Of a stretch of 48,274 nt of DNA, positions 26,315 through 34,646 are shown piece after piece; the stretch's first letter is position 1; each line of letters opens with the position of its first letter. Both the position numbers and the translations under genes were made by a program. Source of the DNA: Limnohabitans sp. (GTDB lineage: Bacteria; Pseudomonadota; Gammaproteobacteria; Burkholderiales; Burkholderiaceae_C). The notes under the pieces were generated by a model. The model worked only from the letters and a program-made list of their open reading frames with translations, had not been told where the DNA came from and made no database searches. The DNA lies in the NCBI RefSeq assembly GCF_030158565.1, contig NZ_JAOASQ010000042.1, positions 1 through 48,274 on the forward strand, read 5' to 3'.

Positions 26315-27068
26315 GACGTGTCCATCCTGATTCAAGGTGAGACCACAGCTGTGCATACAGCTCGTGGAAACTTGGGTCTTTCTGCAACTCACGAATCGAT
26401 CGCGGGCGTGGCAGCGCGATAGGTACATCCGCAACAATTCGACCTGGACGTGAAGACATCACCACCACTCGATCTGAAACGGCCACCGCCTCACTCAGGT
26501 CATGGGTAACAAACAACACGGTGTGTTTGTGTAAATCACACAATTTCAGCAACAAGTCTTCGAGTTGCAATTTAGTCTGCGCATCAAGTGCCCCAAACGG
26601 TTCATCCATCAACAGAACCGGCGCATCCATAGCAAATGTGCGCGCCAGTGCAGTGCGCTGACGCATGCCATGCGAGAGTGATTTTGGTAATGCATTTTCG
26701 AAGGCTCCCAAGCCCACCTCTGCAAGCATTGCCCGTGCACGGTCTCTTGCCTCTGCAGGCGATGCACCCCGTACCCGCACTCCGAATTCGGCATTTTCTA
26801 GTGCCGTCTTCCAAGGAAACAGGCTGTCGCGAGCCAGCATGTAAGCAATTTGCGGATTGCCTACTCTTGGCGCACCATGGGCAACTTCGATCGTTCCCTT
26901 GCCTGTGTGAGGTACTAACCCCGCGCACAGATTGAGCAACGTGGTCTTGCCGCATCCGCTGGGGCCGACTAATGACACAAACTCGCCGTCTGCGATGTGA
27001 AGAGTCACATCGGACAAAACATCGTTGTGGCCGTCAAAACTCAATTGCACGTTATTGGCTGAAATCAT
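26304..27068 (-). CDS. ABC importer ATPase, SsuB/TauB-like
   Basis: The 254-residue ATPase has Walker A GPSGCGKTT near residue 35, signature LSHGMRQRTALAR near 130 and Walker B VLLMDEPFGALD near 150. It belongs to the nitrate/sulfonate/taurine importer group. It lies 22 bp after the substrate-binding protein gene and overlaps the permease gene. Confidence 0.87.
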   Translation of the reverse strand: MISANNVQLSFDGHNDVLSDVTLHIADGEFVSLVGPSGCGKTTLLNLCAGLVPHTGKGTIEVAHGAPRVGNPQIAYMLARDSLFPWKTALENAEFGVRVRGASPAEARDRARAMLAEVGLGAFENALPKSLSHGMRQRTALARTFAMDAPVLLMDEPFGALDAQTKLQLEDLLLKLCDLHKHTVLFVTHDLSEAVAVSDRVVVMSSRPGRIVADVPIALPRPRSIRELQKDPSFHELYAQLWSHLESGWTRHEG

Positions 27069-27090
27069 GGCTCAGAAGTCCCGCGTCAGT

Positions 27091-28092
27091 TCAACGTGCG
27101 TAGAGCAACTTGGAGGTATCCACCACTTTGTCGATCTGGCCGTTCTTGAAGTTGTACTGAGCCACGTGCTGAAGCGCCTGAGCATCTGCCGCAAAACGAA
27201 GGCCTGGCATGGTGTTTCGCAAGGAGATCTCCAACACCTTGTCCCCACCTTCTGTCGCAATCTTGAAGGTGTCACTGGCAATCTTCAGCATGGCAGAAAA
27301 ATTGGCCGGATTCTGCGCTATGACTTCGGCCTCTCGCATGACTTTGCTAAAAGCCTCTACCGATTCTGCATTCTTGGCCGCGTAGTCACCTCGAATCACC
27401 TGCAGCATGGATGCGCCACGACTTTTGATAATGTCAGCTGGGCCTTGCCCCTTGCGTGGGTCTACCACGACAGTACAGGCCTTTGCAACCTCACAGAATC
27501 CGTCCATTGGTGTGAAAAGGACCAGGGCATCGATTTGCTTGTTTGCAATCGCAGGAAAGGCGGTATTTGGAGCTCCGACAGCGACCATGATTACATCATC
27601 GAGCTTCATGCCAGCATCCAGCAACATGTCCTTGAGCACAAATTCGGCACCAGAACCACGCGCTGTGATGCCGATTTTCTTGCCTTTGAAATCTTGCATC
27701 ACGGCCGGATAACCCTTAGCAGCGTTCGGCATGGACAGGCCTGCTGCGGCCATCATGAAAAACACTGGGTCACGCGAACCACTACCGATGACCTTCAAGT
27801 CTGCGCCCTTGTTGGTCGCCTGAATCAAGGAGTCCGATGAAACAAAGGCAACCTCCAGATCTCCAGCCATCAAAGTTTGCAATCCAAGTGGGCTGCTGAC
27901 CAGAGGACGAAGTTCACATTTGATGCCATTTTTTTCACACAAACCATTGGCATTGGCCACCCGCACCAAGAAGTTGCCCAAACCAGGATAGTCCTGAATG
28001 CGCATAACTTTCTGTGCCTGAGCTGCGGGACTCCAAAGTGTTGAAATGACGGCAAGAGTCGCCAGGGAGCTTTTGAGGAATTTGGTTTTCAT
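27091..28092 (-). CDS. NMT1/THI5-like periplasmic substrate-binding protein
   Basis: This 333-residue protein has a Sec signal (KSSLATLAVISTLWSPAAQAQ, cleavage near 26) and the NMT1-type two-lobe pattern: an early GLGNF segment, LMAGDLEVAFVSSDSLIQA near 75 and GKKIGITARGSGAEFVLKDML near 135. Such proteins bind sulfonates, nitrate, pyrimidines or aromatic acids. Operon membership makes the oxygenase substrate its likely ligand. Confidence 0.83.
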   Translation of the reverse strand: MKTKFLKSSLATLAVISTLWSPAAQAQKVMRIQDYPGLGNFLVRVANANGLCEKNGIKCELRPLVSSPLGLQTLMAGDLEVAFVSSDSLIQATNKGADLKVIGSGSRDPVFFMMAAAGLSMPNAAKGYPAVMQDFKGKKIGITARGSGAEFVLKDMLLDAGMKLDDVIMVAVGAPNTAFPAIANKQIDALVLFTPMDGFCEVAKACTVVVDPRKGQGPADIIKSRGASMLQVIRGDYAAKNAESVEAFSKVMREAEVIAQNPANFSAMLKIASDTFKIATEGGDKVLEISLRNTMPGLRFAADAQALQHVAQYNFKNGQIDKVVDTSKLLYAR

Positions 28093-28140
28093 GATTTGTC
28101 TCCGGTTAAATGATATTTTTTGGTTGCGAAAGGTAAAGAA

Positions 28141-28491
28141 TCAGATCTTTGTGGGGGCATTGCACAGCGCGGCCAAATTGACCATCACCTTGCCGTTTTC
28201 CACACGTGCAGCAGCAACAGGCAAGGGACATTCGGCCAACCCTATTGCGTCGCCTGTTTTCAGGTCCCACTGCCAAGCATGTTTCGTACAGGTAAGAACG
28301 CTGCCGTCCACCATGCCAAACACCAGTGGTTCATCCAGATGAGGGCACAGCGCCGGGCAAGTGATGAATTCCTCACCCACACGCACCAGCAATACCTGCT
28401 GCTCACCCACACTGCATTCCCGCATCTCTTCATCTGAAAAGTCGGCCACTGTGCAGGCTTCTTGCCACATTTCAACGTCACGAGGGTTCAT
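28141..28491 (-). CDS. Rieske-type ferredoxin of the second oxygenase system
   Basis: This 116-residue protein has one Rieske site, CPHLDEPLVFG and CTKHAW, with ligands Cys-X-His and Cys-X2-His. It passes electrons from the following-described reductase to the oxygenase alpha subunit. The ATG at 28491 has GGAG seven bases upstream and was preferred over a TTG at 28503. It lies 18 bp after the reductase gene in operon order. Confidence 0.85.
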   Translation of the reverse strand: MNPRDVEMWQEACTVADFSDEEMRECSVGEQQVLLVRVGEEFITCPALCPHLDEPLVFGMVDGSVLTCTKHAWQWDLKTGDAIGLAECPLPVAAARVENGKVMVNLAALCNAPTKI

Positions 28492-28509
28492 GGTTTTCTC
28501 CAAAAGGGC

Positions 28510-29544
28510 TCAGGAAAAGTTATCAAAGCGGATGGAGGCAGGAAAGATTTGGCCTTGCTTTATCAGGGTGCGCATGCTTGCTTGCACCATGACTTCGGGA
28601 CCGGCCACAAACACGGCTCGCTCCTTCCATTGGTCCAGCTTGTAGCAACGTGCTGCCACTTCGTGTGCCATGCCGCGCTCAATGCGAATGCCATCCGTGA
28701 CTGGTAATTGGGCGTCTGTTTCAGAAACGGCCACAGTCACATTCAATTTCTCTTTCCAGCGCAAGGCTGCGCGGGATAGCGACTCCAACAGTGGACTGGG
28801 TGTTGCAGTGCGCAAGCCACAGACAAGGTCCATACGGTGGTGGAGCAAATGACCACTATGGTTGACCCAATCGAGCAAAGACAAGGCAACGGCACTGCCC
28901 GATCCTCCGGTCAACACAGCCAAGTCGCCATCAACACCCGAACGGACATGGGCATGCCCCATAGGTCCTAGCACCTTCAAGGATTGTCCAACTCGATTCG
29001 GGTCACACAACAACGATGTCATCTGACCTTGGACTGATTTGCGAATCACCAATTGCAGTCGAGTCGCAAAAGGATTGGCTGTTGACGGTGAATAAGCACG
29101 GTAACCCGCTATACCATCCACGCCCAAAAGCACAAATTGACCTGGCAGAAACGGCAGCGGGCGATCCAATTCAATGTCCACACAGTACAGACCGTCTCCC
29201 CACGGCGTGACTCGCGACAGCACACCGTCAAAATATGCCAGCACAGCACCGCTATGACCTGACTTCAGGGCGCGCACATCGATCACGCAATCGGTGTTTG
29301 GCACAGTTTGGCACGCCAGTACATCTGACGAGTGGCGCAAAGCTCGGTTGCCTGGTGCCTCAGGCCATGCGGTATGCACCTGACCTTGCTGCAGTGACAG
29401 CTTGCATCCACCGCAGGTTCCTGTGGCACACCCATACGGTAGATCGACGCCTGCACGCAAAGCGGCAAAAAGCAACTTTTCAGTCTTTTCACAAGAGAAG
29501 ACCCGGATGGCATCCGGCATTCGAAGCTCAATGCGGTGTTCCAT
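28510..29544 (-). CDS. NADH:ferredoxin reductase with N-terminal [2Fe-2S] domain
   Basis: This 344-residue reductase has a plant-type ferredoxin domain (PYGCATGTCGGC near 39, fourth Cys near 77), an FAD domain (GYRAYSPSTA near 157) and an NAD domain (LTGGSGSAVAL near 210). It supplies electrons for the second ring-hydroxylating oxygenase. The start at 29544 was chosen because residues of the longer frame are Trp/Arg-rich shadow sequence over the aldolase gene. Its sequence differs from the nagAa product, so each oxygenase has its own chain. Confidence 0.84.
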   Translation of the reverse strand: MEHRIELRMPDAIRVFSCEKTEKLLFAALRAGVDLPYGCATGTCGGCKLSLQQGQVHTAWPEAPGNRALRHSSDVLACQTVPNTDCVIDVRALKSGHSGAVLAYFDGVLSRVTPWGDGLYCVDIELDRPLPFLPGQFVLLGVDGIAGYRAYSPSTANPFATRLQLVIRKSVQGQMTSLLCDPNRVGQSLKVLGPMGHAHVRSGVDGDLAVLTGGSGSAVALSLLDWVNHSGHLLHHRMDLVCGLRTATPSPLLESLSRAALRWKEKLNVTVAVSETDAQLPVTDGIRIERGMAHEVAARCYKLDQWKERAVFVAGPEVMVQASMRTLIKQGQIFPASIRFDNFS

Positions 29545-29578
29545 TGTGAATTCTCTGTTGTTCAATTGACCATTCGGA

Positions 29579-30589
29579 TCAAACGGGCGAGACGGCAGCA
29601 AGTCGTTGCGCCTCTTCCACCACGATGTCTTCCTGAGCAGCGACCACCTTACGCGCACCCAGGCGCAAGACCAAGGCGCGCGGGTCCACGCCGTACTTCT
29701 TTGCTGCTTCTTGCACCGGGTGCAGATAGCCGCCGTAGACATTGGCATAGCCCATGAGAATGGAATCATTTTCAATAACGGGCATGGGGTAACTGCCAAC
29801 TTGCGCTTTGAAGACAGCAGCCGCATCCATGATCTTGAACAGATCCGTTTTCAGTGTGTGCCCAGCGCGCAGTAACGCCGCCACAGCCACTTCTGTCTGT
29901 GCATTGCCTGCACCACCACCAAAGCCCTTGAGGCTGCCATCCACAAAGCTGGCCCCCTCGCCAATCGCAGCCAAGATATTGCCAATGGCCAATCCCAGAT
30001 TGTTGTGTGGATGAAACCCAATGGGGATGTTCACCGCACGACGCACCGCAGCCACACGAGCGGCTACTTCACTGGGAACCAGGTGTCCTTGCGACTCTGC
30101 CAAGTTGATGTAATCAGCACCATAACTCTCCATCTTGCGAGCTTCTTCAGCCAGCTTTTCAGGCGAAGCCATCCCTGCAGAAACCAAGTAGCCACAGATA
30201 TACAACCCCATGGCCTTGGCACGCCGAATATGTTGCTCTGTGATGTCTGCCTCGGTCGCATGCGTGGCCATACGCACCACCTTCACCCCAACTTCGGCCG
30301 CCATTTCCAGGTCGGAAAAATTGCCCAATCCAGGTGCAAAGAACACCGCAACTTTTGCATTCTTGACGGCACCACAAGCTGCTTCCAATAATTCTCGGTC
30401 TGTAGCAGCCGCACGGCCCACATGCAAGCTGCTGCCGCCAATGCCATCGCCGTGACCCACTTCAATCATGTCAACACCAGCTGCATCCAACGCAGCGGCA
30501 GTGTTTCGAATGATCTCGGGTGTGAATTGGTGACGGTACGTATGATTTCCGTCACGCAGTGTCACATCTACAAAGGTAATGTTTGCCAT
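29579..30589 (-). CDS. 4-hydroxy-2-oxovalerate aldolase (DmpG/BphI type)
   Basis: This 336-residue class II aldolase splits 4-hydroxy-2-oxovalerate into pyruvate and acetaldehyde, the penultimate unit of meta-cleavage pathways. It shows the DRE-TIM start DVTLRDGNHTYRHQ with metal-binding Asp, the HPHNNLG metal His pair near 200 and GSLKGFGGGAGNA. It would channel acetaldehyde to the adjacent dehydrogenase. Confidence 0.92.
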   Translation of the reverse strand: MANITFVDVTLRDGNHTYRHQFTPEIIRNTAAALDAAGVDMIEVGHGDGIGGSSLHVGRAAATDRELLEAACGAVKNAKVAVFFAPGLGNFSDLEMAAEVGVKVVRMATHATEADITEQHIRRAKAMGLYICGYLVSAGMASPEKLAEEARKMESYGADYINLAESQGHLVPSEVAARVAAVRRAVNIPIGFHPHNNLGLAIGNILAAIGEGASFVDGSLKGFGGGAGNAQTEVAVAALLRAGHTLKTDLFKIMDAAAVFKAQVGSYPMPVIENDSILMGYANVYGGYLHPVQEAAKKYGVDPRALVLRLGARKVVAAQEDIVVEEAQRLAAVSPV

Positions 30590-30598
30590 GGTGCGTTC

Positions 30599-31465
30599 TC
30601 AATTCAGGGTTGCGGCATAGCCTTCAGCGACAGCGATCGCTGCCGCGTTGATGATGTCAAGGTTGCCTGCATATTTGGGTAAGTAATCGCCTGCACCTTC
30701 CACTTCAATGCCGACCATGAAATGGTCACCCCGTCGAAACGGCTCCATGGTGAGGCGATAGCCCGGCACATAGCTTTGCACCTGCTTGACCATGGCGTGG
30801 ATAGACGCTTTGATGGCTTCATCATCTGCATCGTCCGCCACCATGGTGTAGACAGTGTTTCGCATGATTTGAGGAGGTTCGGCAGGATTGATGGCAACCA
30901 ACGCCTTGGCCTTGGAGGCACCACCAATTGCGGCTATCGCACTTTGGGTGGTGAAGGCAAACTCCTCCACGTTCTGGCGTGTTCCAGGACCCACGCTATG
31001 GCTTGCCAAGCCAGCAGCAATTTCAGCGTAGCTTACCGGGGTGATTCGCGAGACGGCATGCACCAGCGGAATGGTGGCTTGTGCAGCACACGAGATCAAG
31101 TTCACATTCATGGCCGAAAAATCGGTGCTCATGTTCACTGAGGGCACAATGCTTGGACCCATCTTTGCCGGTGTTAGATCAACAGCAAAGATGCCTGCAT
31201 CCTTATAAAGTGGTGCATTGGCTTTATGCGCATAGGCCGAAGTGGCTTCAAAAACAATGGCCGGACGCGCCTCTAGTACAGCTCGCACACCATCGGCTGA
31301 GGTCGCCACCCCCAGATCGCGTGCACGTGCCAGCCCCTCTGAGGCTGGATCAATTCCTGCCATCAGCACCAACTCGAAATTCGGGTTGCGGGCTATTTTG
31401 TAAATCAAATCGGTTCCGATGTTGCCCGGGCCAAGAATTGCCACAGGAATTTTTTGTTTAGTCAT
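30599..31465 (-). CDS. Acetaldehyde dehydrogenase, acylating (DmpF/BphJ type)
   Basis: This 288-residue enzyme turns acetaldehyde plus CoA and NAD into acetyl-CoA. It has the nucleotide-binding VAILGPGNIGTDL, catalytic Cys in ISCAAQATIPLVHA near 125, and GPGTRQNVEEF. The ATG at 31465 has AAGG close upstream; a TTG at 31477 overlapping the beta-subunit stop is the alternative. It forms a complex with the aldolase in known pathways. Confidence 0.91.
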   Translation of the reverse strand: MTKQKIPVAILGPGNIGTDLIYKIARNPNFELVLMAGIDPASEGLARARDLGVATSADGVRAVLEARPAIVFEATSAYAHKANAPLYKDAGIFAVDLTPAKMGPSIVPSVNMSTDFSAMNVNLISCAAQATIPLVHAVSRITPVSYAEIAAGLASHSVGPGTRQNVEEFAFTTQSAIAAIGGASKAKALVAINPAEPPQIMRNTVYTMVADDADDEAIKASIHAMVKQVQSYVPGYRLTMEPFRRGDHFMVGIEVEGAGDYLPKYAGNLDIINAAAIAVAEGYAATLN

Positions 31466-31473
31466 CTGAGCCT

Positions 31474-31929
31474 TCAAACAGGAATGTGAATGCCAGGACT
31501 CAGATCACGGGTATCCAGACGAACCAGCCGTTTCTTTAGAAGCGGCGTGTCACCTGTCAGGTCAACCAAGTCTTCGTAGTTGCCTGCGGCAAACACTTTG
31601 GAAACGCCGACGCTGTCTGTATGAATCAACAACACGCTGGAAACCACCGAGGCACTCTGCCCATCAGCAGTAGGGTCCACAAAGTAGACACTCACATGGC
31701 GCTTGAAGCACCCTTTGAGTCGAACATGCTGCGGGATCATGGCCAGCATGTCCTGCATGGACTTGCGGTCGTGGTTCAACCAGGTCATATCCATGCCCAG
31801 ATCCGGGCTGTAAGCAACCACGGAGTAATGAAAATCTTCGCTGCACAAGGCCAGAAAGGGTTTGAAATTTTCTGCGTCAAGTGTGATGGCTGTGCTGTAA
31901 ATCAGACGTTGAATAGTTTCAGTTTTCAT
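31474..31929 (-). CDS. Ring-hydroxylating oxygenase beta subunit
   Basis: The 151-residue protein has the NTF2-like pattern of oxygenase beta subunits (LIYSTAITLDAENFKPFLALCSEDFHY, later VYFVDP and FAAGNYEDLV). It has no cofactor and would stabilise the alpha subunit. It stands 19 bp after the alpha gene. Confidence 0.82.
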   Translation of the reverse strand: MKTETIQRLIYSTAITLDAENFKPFLALCSEDFHYSVVAYSPDLGMDMTWLNHDRKSMQDMLAMIPQHVRLKGCFKRHVSVYFVDPTADGQSASVVSSVLLIHTDSVGVSKVFAAGNYEDLVDLTGDTPLLKKRLVRLDTRDLSPGIHIPV

Positions 31930-31948
31930 TTTTTACTCCTTGCCTGCA

Positions 31949-33148
31949 TCAGCTGTTCTGACCATGGGGATCGGATGCTTTCCTTCCCATCATTCGGGCC
32001 CACACGCGGTAATAAGCGCGCATCATTTCGTCGTCCTGACCCTTGCCGCCCTGGCGGCGCGCGAGGATTCCGTACTCAGACGTACCAGCACGATTGGTTG
32101 CTTCCACGGCCTCCACAAACAAAACATCTTCAGAAATGTTTCGCCCCATGGGTCCCCAATATTGGTTATGGTGTTTGACCCGTTCAGCGCGGTCTTCTGG
32201 CGATTCGCCCTTGATGCCCAAACCTCGCTGCTCCAAAATGGTGACACCCGGCGCGACCGGAATGCAGGTATCGATGCGAAGTGTTGTCGCACGCAGGATG
32301 ATTGTGGTGTTGGGAAACAAATCCACTACGCGAAATTCTGATGCCGTCAAACCTGGGAGCGGATTGGCTTCACGCTTGTCCCAACCCTTGTATTTGTCAT
32401 ATTTGATTTCCAACGGCTTGGGGGGCTTGACTGTGGCATGGCCGTTCTCGTTCACAACTGTGAGCATTTCGTTGTAACCATCAGCCACAATGCCGGTCGT
32501 GCGGTTCACCACATGGCCCCACTCGTGATAAGCCTCCATATTGGTTTCATGCCACTGCTTCCAGTTGCACTTCATCACCACACGGTGGATGTGAAACACT
32601 TCCAAAGGCACTGTGCCCATTGGCTCTTCCAAGCAGGCCATGATGTCACCGACGTTCTTCTCAAAATCTTCAGCGTTGTCATCTAGGTTGACGAATACCA
32701 TGCCCAGTTTGACTGCCGTCTTGACCTTTCGGAGCCCACAGTCTTTGGGCGTGAGGCCACATTCCTCATAACCTTTGGGGGCAGTGATCGATACGCACTC
32801 ACCTTGGTTGTTGAATGACCACAGATGGAAAAAACACGTGAAATTCTTAGCGTTGCCACGCGGCTCGTTCACCAGCTTGGCCCCTCGATGCGGACAAGCG
32901 TTAAAGAAAGTCTGAATCGAGCCATTCTGTCCACGCGTGACCAGCAACGGCTTGCCGACATGCTCGACCGTTCGGAAATCACCTGGCAAAGGCAGCTCAC
33001 TTTCATGACACACAAATTTCCAGGTGTGGCCAAAAATCTTCTGGTGTTCTTCTTGAAAGATGTTGGGATCGGTATAGATGGTCGATGACACATAGTGGTC
33101 ATCAGGCAGGCGTGGACGAGCCACCCACTGAACGGCAGTTTTTGCCAT
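31949..33148 (-). CDS. Ring-hydroxylating oxygenase alpha subunit (Rieske/non-heme iron)
   Basis: This 399-residue catalytic subunit has a Rieske site CPHRGAKLV...CFFHLW near residues 83-106. The iron site near 200 reads METNMEAYHEWGH in part, i.e. Glu-X-Tyr-His-X3-His, where the naphthalene-dioxygenase type has Asp and His-X4-His. The start at 33148 has GGAG seven bases upstream. The substrate is not known; the sulfonate-type importer and sulfite/sulfate exporter of the operon suggest an aromatic sulfonate, while the aldolase and dehydrogenase suggest that the product goes to meta cleavage. Confidence 0.87.
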   Translation of the reverse strand: MAKTAVQWVARPRLPDDHYVSSTIYTDPNIFQEEHQKIFGHTWKFVCHESELPLPGDFRTVEHVGKPLLVTRGQNGSIQTFFNACPHRGAKLVNEPRGNAKNFTCFFHLWSFNNQGECVSITAPKGYEECGLTPKDCGLRKVKTAVKLGMVFVNLDDNAEDFEKNVGDIMACLEEPMGTVPLEVFHIHRVVMKCNWKQWHETNMEAYHEWGHVVNRTTGIVADGYNEMLTVVNENGHATVKPPKPLEIKYDKYKGWDKREANPLPGLTASEFRVVDLFPNTTIILRATTLRIDTCIPVAPGVTILEQRGLGIKGESPEDRAERVKHHNQYWGPMGRNISEDVLFVEAVEATNRAGTSEYGILARRQGGKGQDDEMMRAYYRVWARMMGRKASDPHGQNS

Positions 33149-33175
33149 GTCGGTCTCCTTTTTTGTCAAAGAAAA

Positions 33176-33194
33176 GACTGAAGTTTTTTCAGTC
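33176..33194 (-). terminator. Hairpin between the IclR gene and the oxygenase operon
   Basis: GACTGAA (33176-33182) and TTCAGTC (33188-33194) enclose five bases; on the minus strand the stem is followed by TTTTCTTT. It can end or attenuate transcription coming from the IclR gene before the oxygenase genes. Confidence 0.5.
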
Positions 33195-33211
33195 CAGAGT
33201 GCTATTTCCGC

Positions 33212-34108
33212 TTAGCGTCGACCGGCTCCACGTGGAGCCCAGTTCTTAAAGGCTTGCAAAGCCGGTGCGCCAATCACCAAAAAATTGGCCGCATCCCGCA
33301 GTTTCGCGATGGCTTCAGCCTCTTTATCGGGTGTGAGTGCTGCGCTTAACGCCGTATAGGTCAGACAACCAATCGGTTGTCCATCTGCCTGAAACACCAA
33401 GGGCGTACCCACAGACACAATGCCTTGAAAACCATCTTCCCGAGCCACAGCAAAACCTTGCTCGCGCACAGTGTCCATATCTCGCAGCAAAGCAACCGGG
33501 TCTGTCACGGTCTTGGGCGTGTGGGCGGTATAAGGGCCGCTACCAAGCAAATCGCTTCGCTCATCTTCAGACATCCAGGCCAACAACAACTTCCCCGAAG
33601 CAGAGCCAGTCAACGGGCTACGCAGCCACGTGTCGTAATACGGGGTCAATTGGTTATTTGCACGCGAGAACTCCACGATCAGACGCTCGCGCCCCAAGAA
33701 CAGGATCAGCGCAGCGGTCTCGCCGATCTCGTCATGCAGCATTTTGAGCACCGGCATGACCTCATTGCGCAGTTGCAAGAGTGGATGAAACAGCGACAGA
33801 GGTGAGAGCGCGCGCGGGCCCGGCAAATAGCGTTTTTGCGCGTCATCCCGAACAACGTAGCCGGTTTCGGTCAGCACTTGCAAAAGGCGGTGGGTCGTGC
33901 TGGCATCCAGTCCGGCTTCGATCGAGATGTCGGACAGCGCCATGAAGCCCTGCGCTTGGCGCAAGACATCCAAAATCAAAAGGCCGCGTGACAATGAACC
34001 AACGCTGGCGGCACCATCGTCTCGCTCTTGTCCCGCACGCGGGCGTCCACGCTTGCGAAGAGGCGCTTCTTGAGCCGCCTTGTTTACTTCGTTCATCTGA
34101 GTCTCCAT
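33212..34108 (-). CDS. IclR-family transcriptional regulator
   Basis: This 298-residue regulator has a basic N-terminal tail (RKRGRPRAGQ), a winged HTH (about 38-95, ALSDISIEAGLDASTTHRLLQVL) and the IclR effector domain (110-290, GETAALILFLG, SGKLLLAW). IclR proteins next to aromatic operons bind the substrate or an intermediate. It lies directly upstream of the oxygenase operon on the same strand, so it probably controls that operon and itself. ATG at 34108 or 34096 is possible. Confidence 0.87.
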   Translation of the reverse strand: METQMNEVNKAAQEAPLRKRGRPRAGQERDDGAASVGSLSRGLLILDVLRQAQGFMALSDISIEAGLDASTTHRLLQVLTETGYVVRDDAQKRYLPGPRALSPLSLFHPLLQLRNEVMPVLKMLHDEIGETAALILFLGRERLIVEFSRANNQLTPYYDTWLRSPLTGSASGKLLLAWMSEDERSDLLGSGPYTAHTPKTVTDPVALLRDMDTVREQGFAVAREDGFQGIVSVGTPLVFQADGQPIGCLTYTALSAALTPDKEAEAIAKLRDAANFLVIGAPALQAFKNWAPRGAGRR

Positions 34109-34139
34109 CTATCAATGTCTTTATTTTATGTGTTGATTT

Positions 34140-34169
34140 CTTTTAATGAAATAGAAATTTCATTAAAAG
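34140..34169. promoter_or_regulatory. Perfect 13-bp inverted repeat upstream of the IclR gene
   Basis: CTTTTAATGAAAT (34140-34152) and ATTTCATTAAAAG (34157-34169) enclose AGAA. The dyad lies 31 bp before the IclR start codon, in AT-rich DNA, and is a good candidate for the IclR operator. It has no T run and is not a terminator for an adjacent gene. Confidence 0.65.
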
Positions 34170-34459
34170 GCATAGGTGTTTTCACCAGTAAGAATGTCAA
34201 TCTGAAACTGTCCACTCTGTATCTGCCGTTAATCAGACATGACCAGCTCAAAATCAGCAAGTCATTCGCGCAGCCAATCTGAATGACGGCATTCAGCCGA
34301 TACGGGTGCTCTGACAGTCAGTATGAGGGTCGGCTCTTGGCCGATTGCTGCCGATCCCGGACTTTGCTTCGACTTTGTGAATCAACGGAGCATCCAATCA
34401 CCTAGAGCGGTGGCAGCAACCTAGACGGCATCTACGAGCAATAAAGAACATAAATCTTC
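34170..34459. other. Gene-free junction between the IclR gene and phage genes
   Basis: This is part of a 538-bp stretch (34109-34646) without a convincing gene. It holds the degenerate GAGGGTCGG...TTGGCCG segment (about 34325-34345) and a GCCGAT-rich hairpin-forming stretch behind it. A frame of 84 codons at 34028-34282 overlaps the regulator and looks random. A small RNA ending at the terminator at 34460-34493 is possible. Confidence 0.45.
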
Positions 34460-34493
34460 ACCCGGTTCAGACGCCAGTCTGGCCGGGTTTTTT
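34460..34493 (+). terminator. Orphan terminator before the phage early genes
   Basis: ACCCGG (34460-34465), inner CAGAC-GCCA-GTCTG stem and CCGGGT (34483-34488) are followed by TTTTT. No plus-strand gene precedes it, since the IclR gene points the other way. It shares GGTTCAGACxC and TGGCCGxGTTTTTTGCA with the terminator at 24171-24203. Confidence 0.85.
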
Positions 34494-34518
34494 GCATTTT
34501 GGACGCTCGAAACGCATT

Positions 34519-34549
34519 TGAGTAACGACCCTGAGTAGTCTGAGTAACG
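34519..34549. repeat. Triple TGAGTA direct repeat upstream of the AlpA-like gene
   Basis: TGAGTAACG at 34519-34527 and 34541-34549 with TGAGTAGTC between (34532-34540) form a tight cluster about 100 bp before the first early gene. Such repeats often bind a phage regulator; the AlpA-like protein or the repressor are candidates. Confidence 0.5.
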
Positions 34550-34646
34550 CCTGGCACACCCCCCTTCGAGAGGATCACCTCCATCGGTCAGCAATGCACA
34601 GCAAGTGTTGTCAACCGGTGGTTTTTAACTCTCAAAGGAGCTGCAC

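Noticed and set aside
34028..34282. 84-codon frame across the IclR start and its operator
   Set aside because: It overlaps the regulator gene and reads through the dyad; AT-rich random hydrophobic translation.
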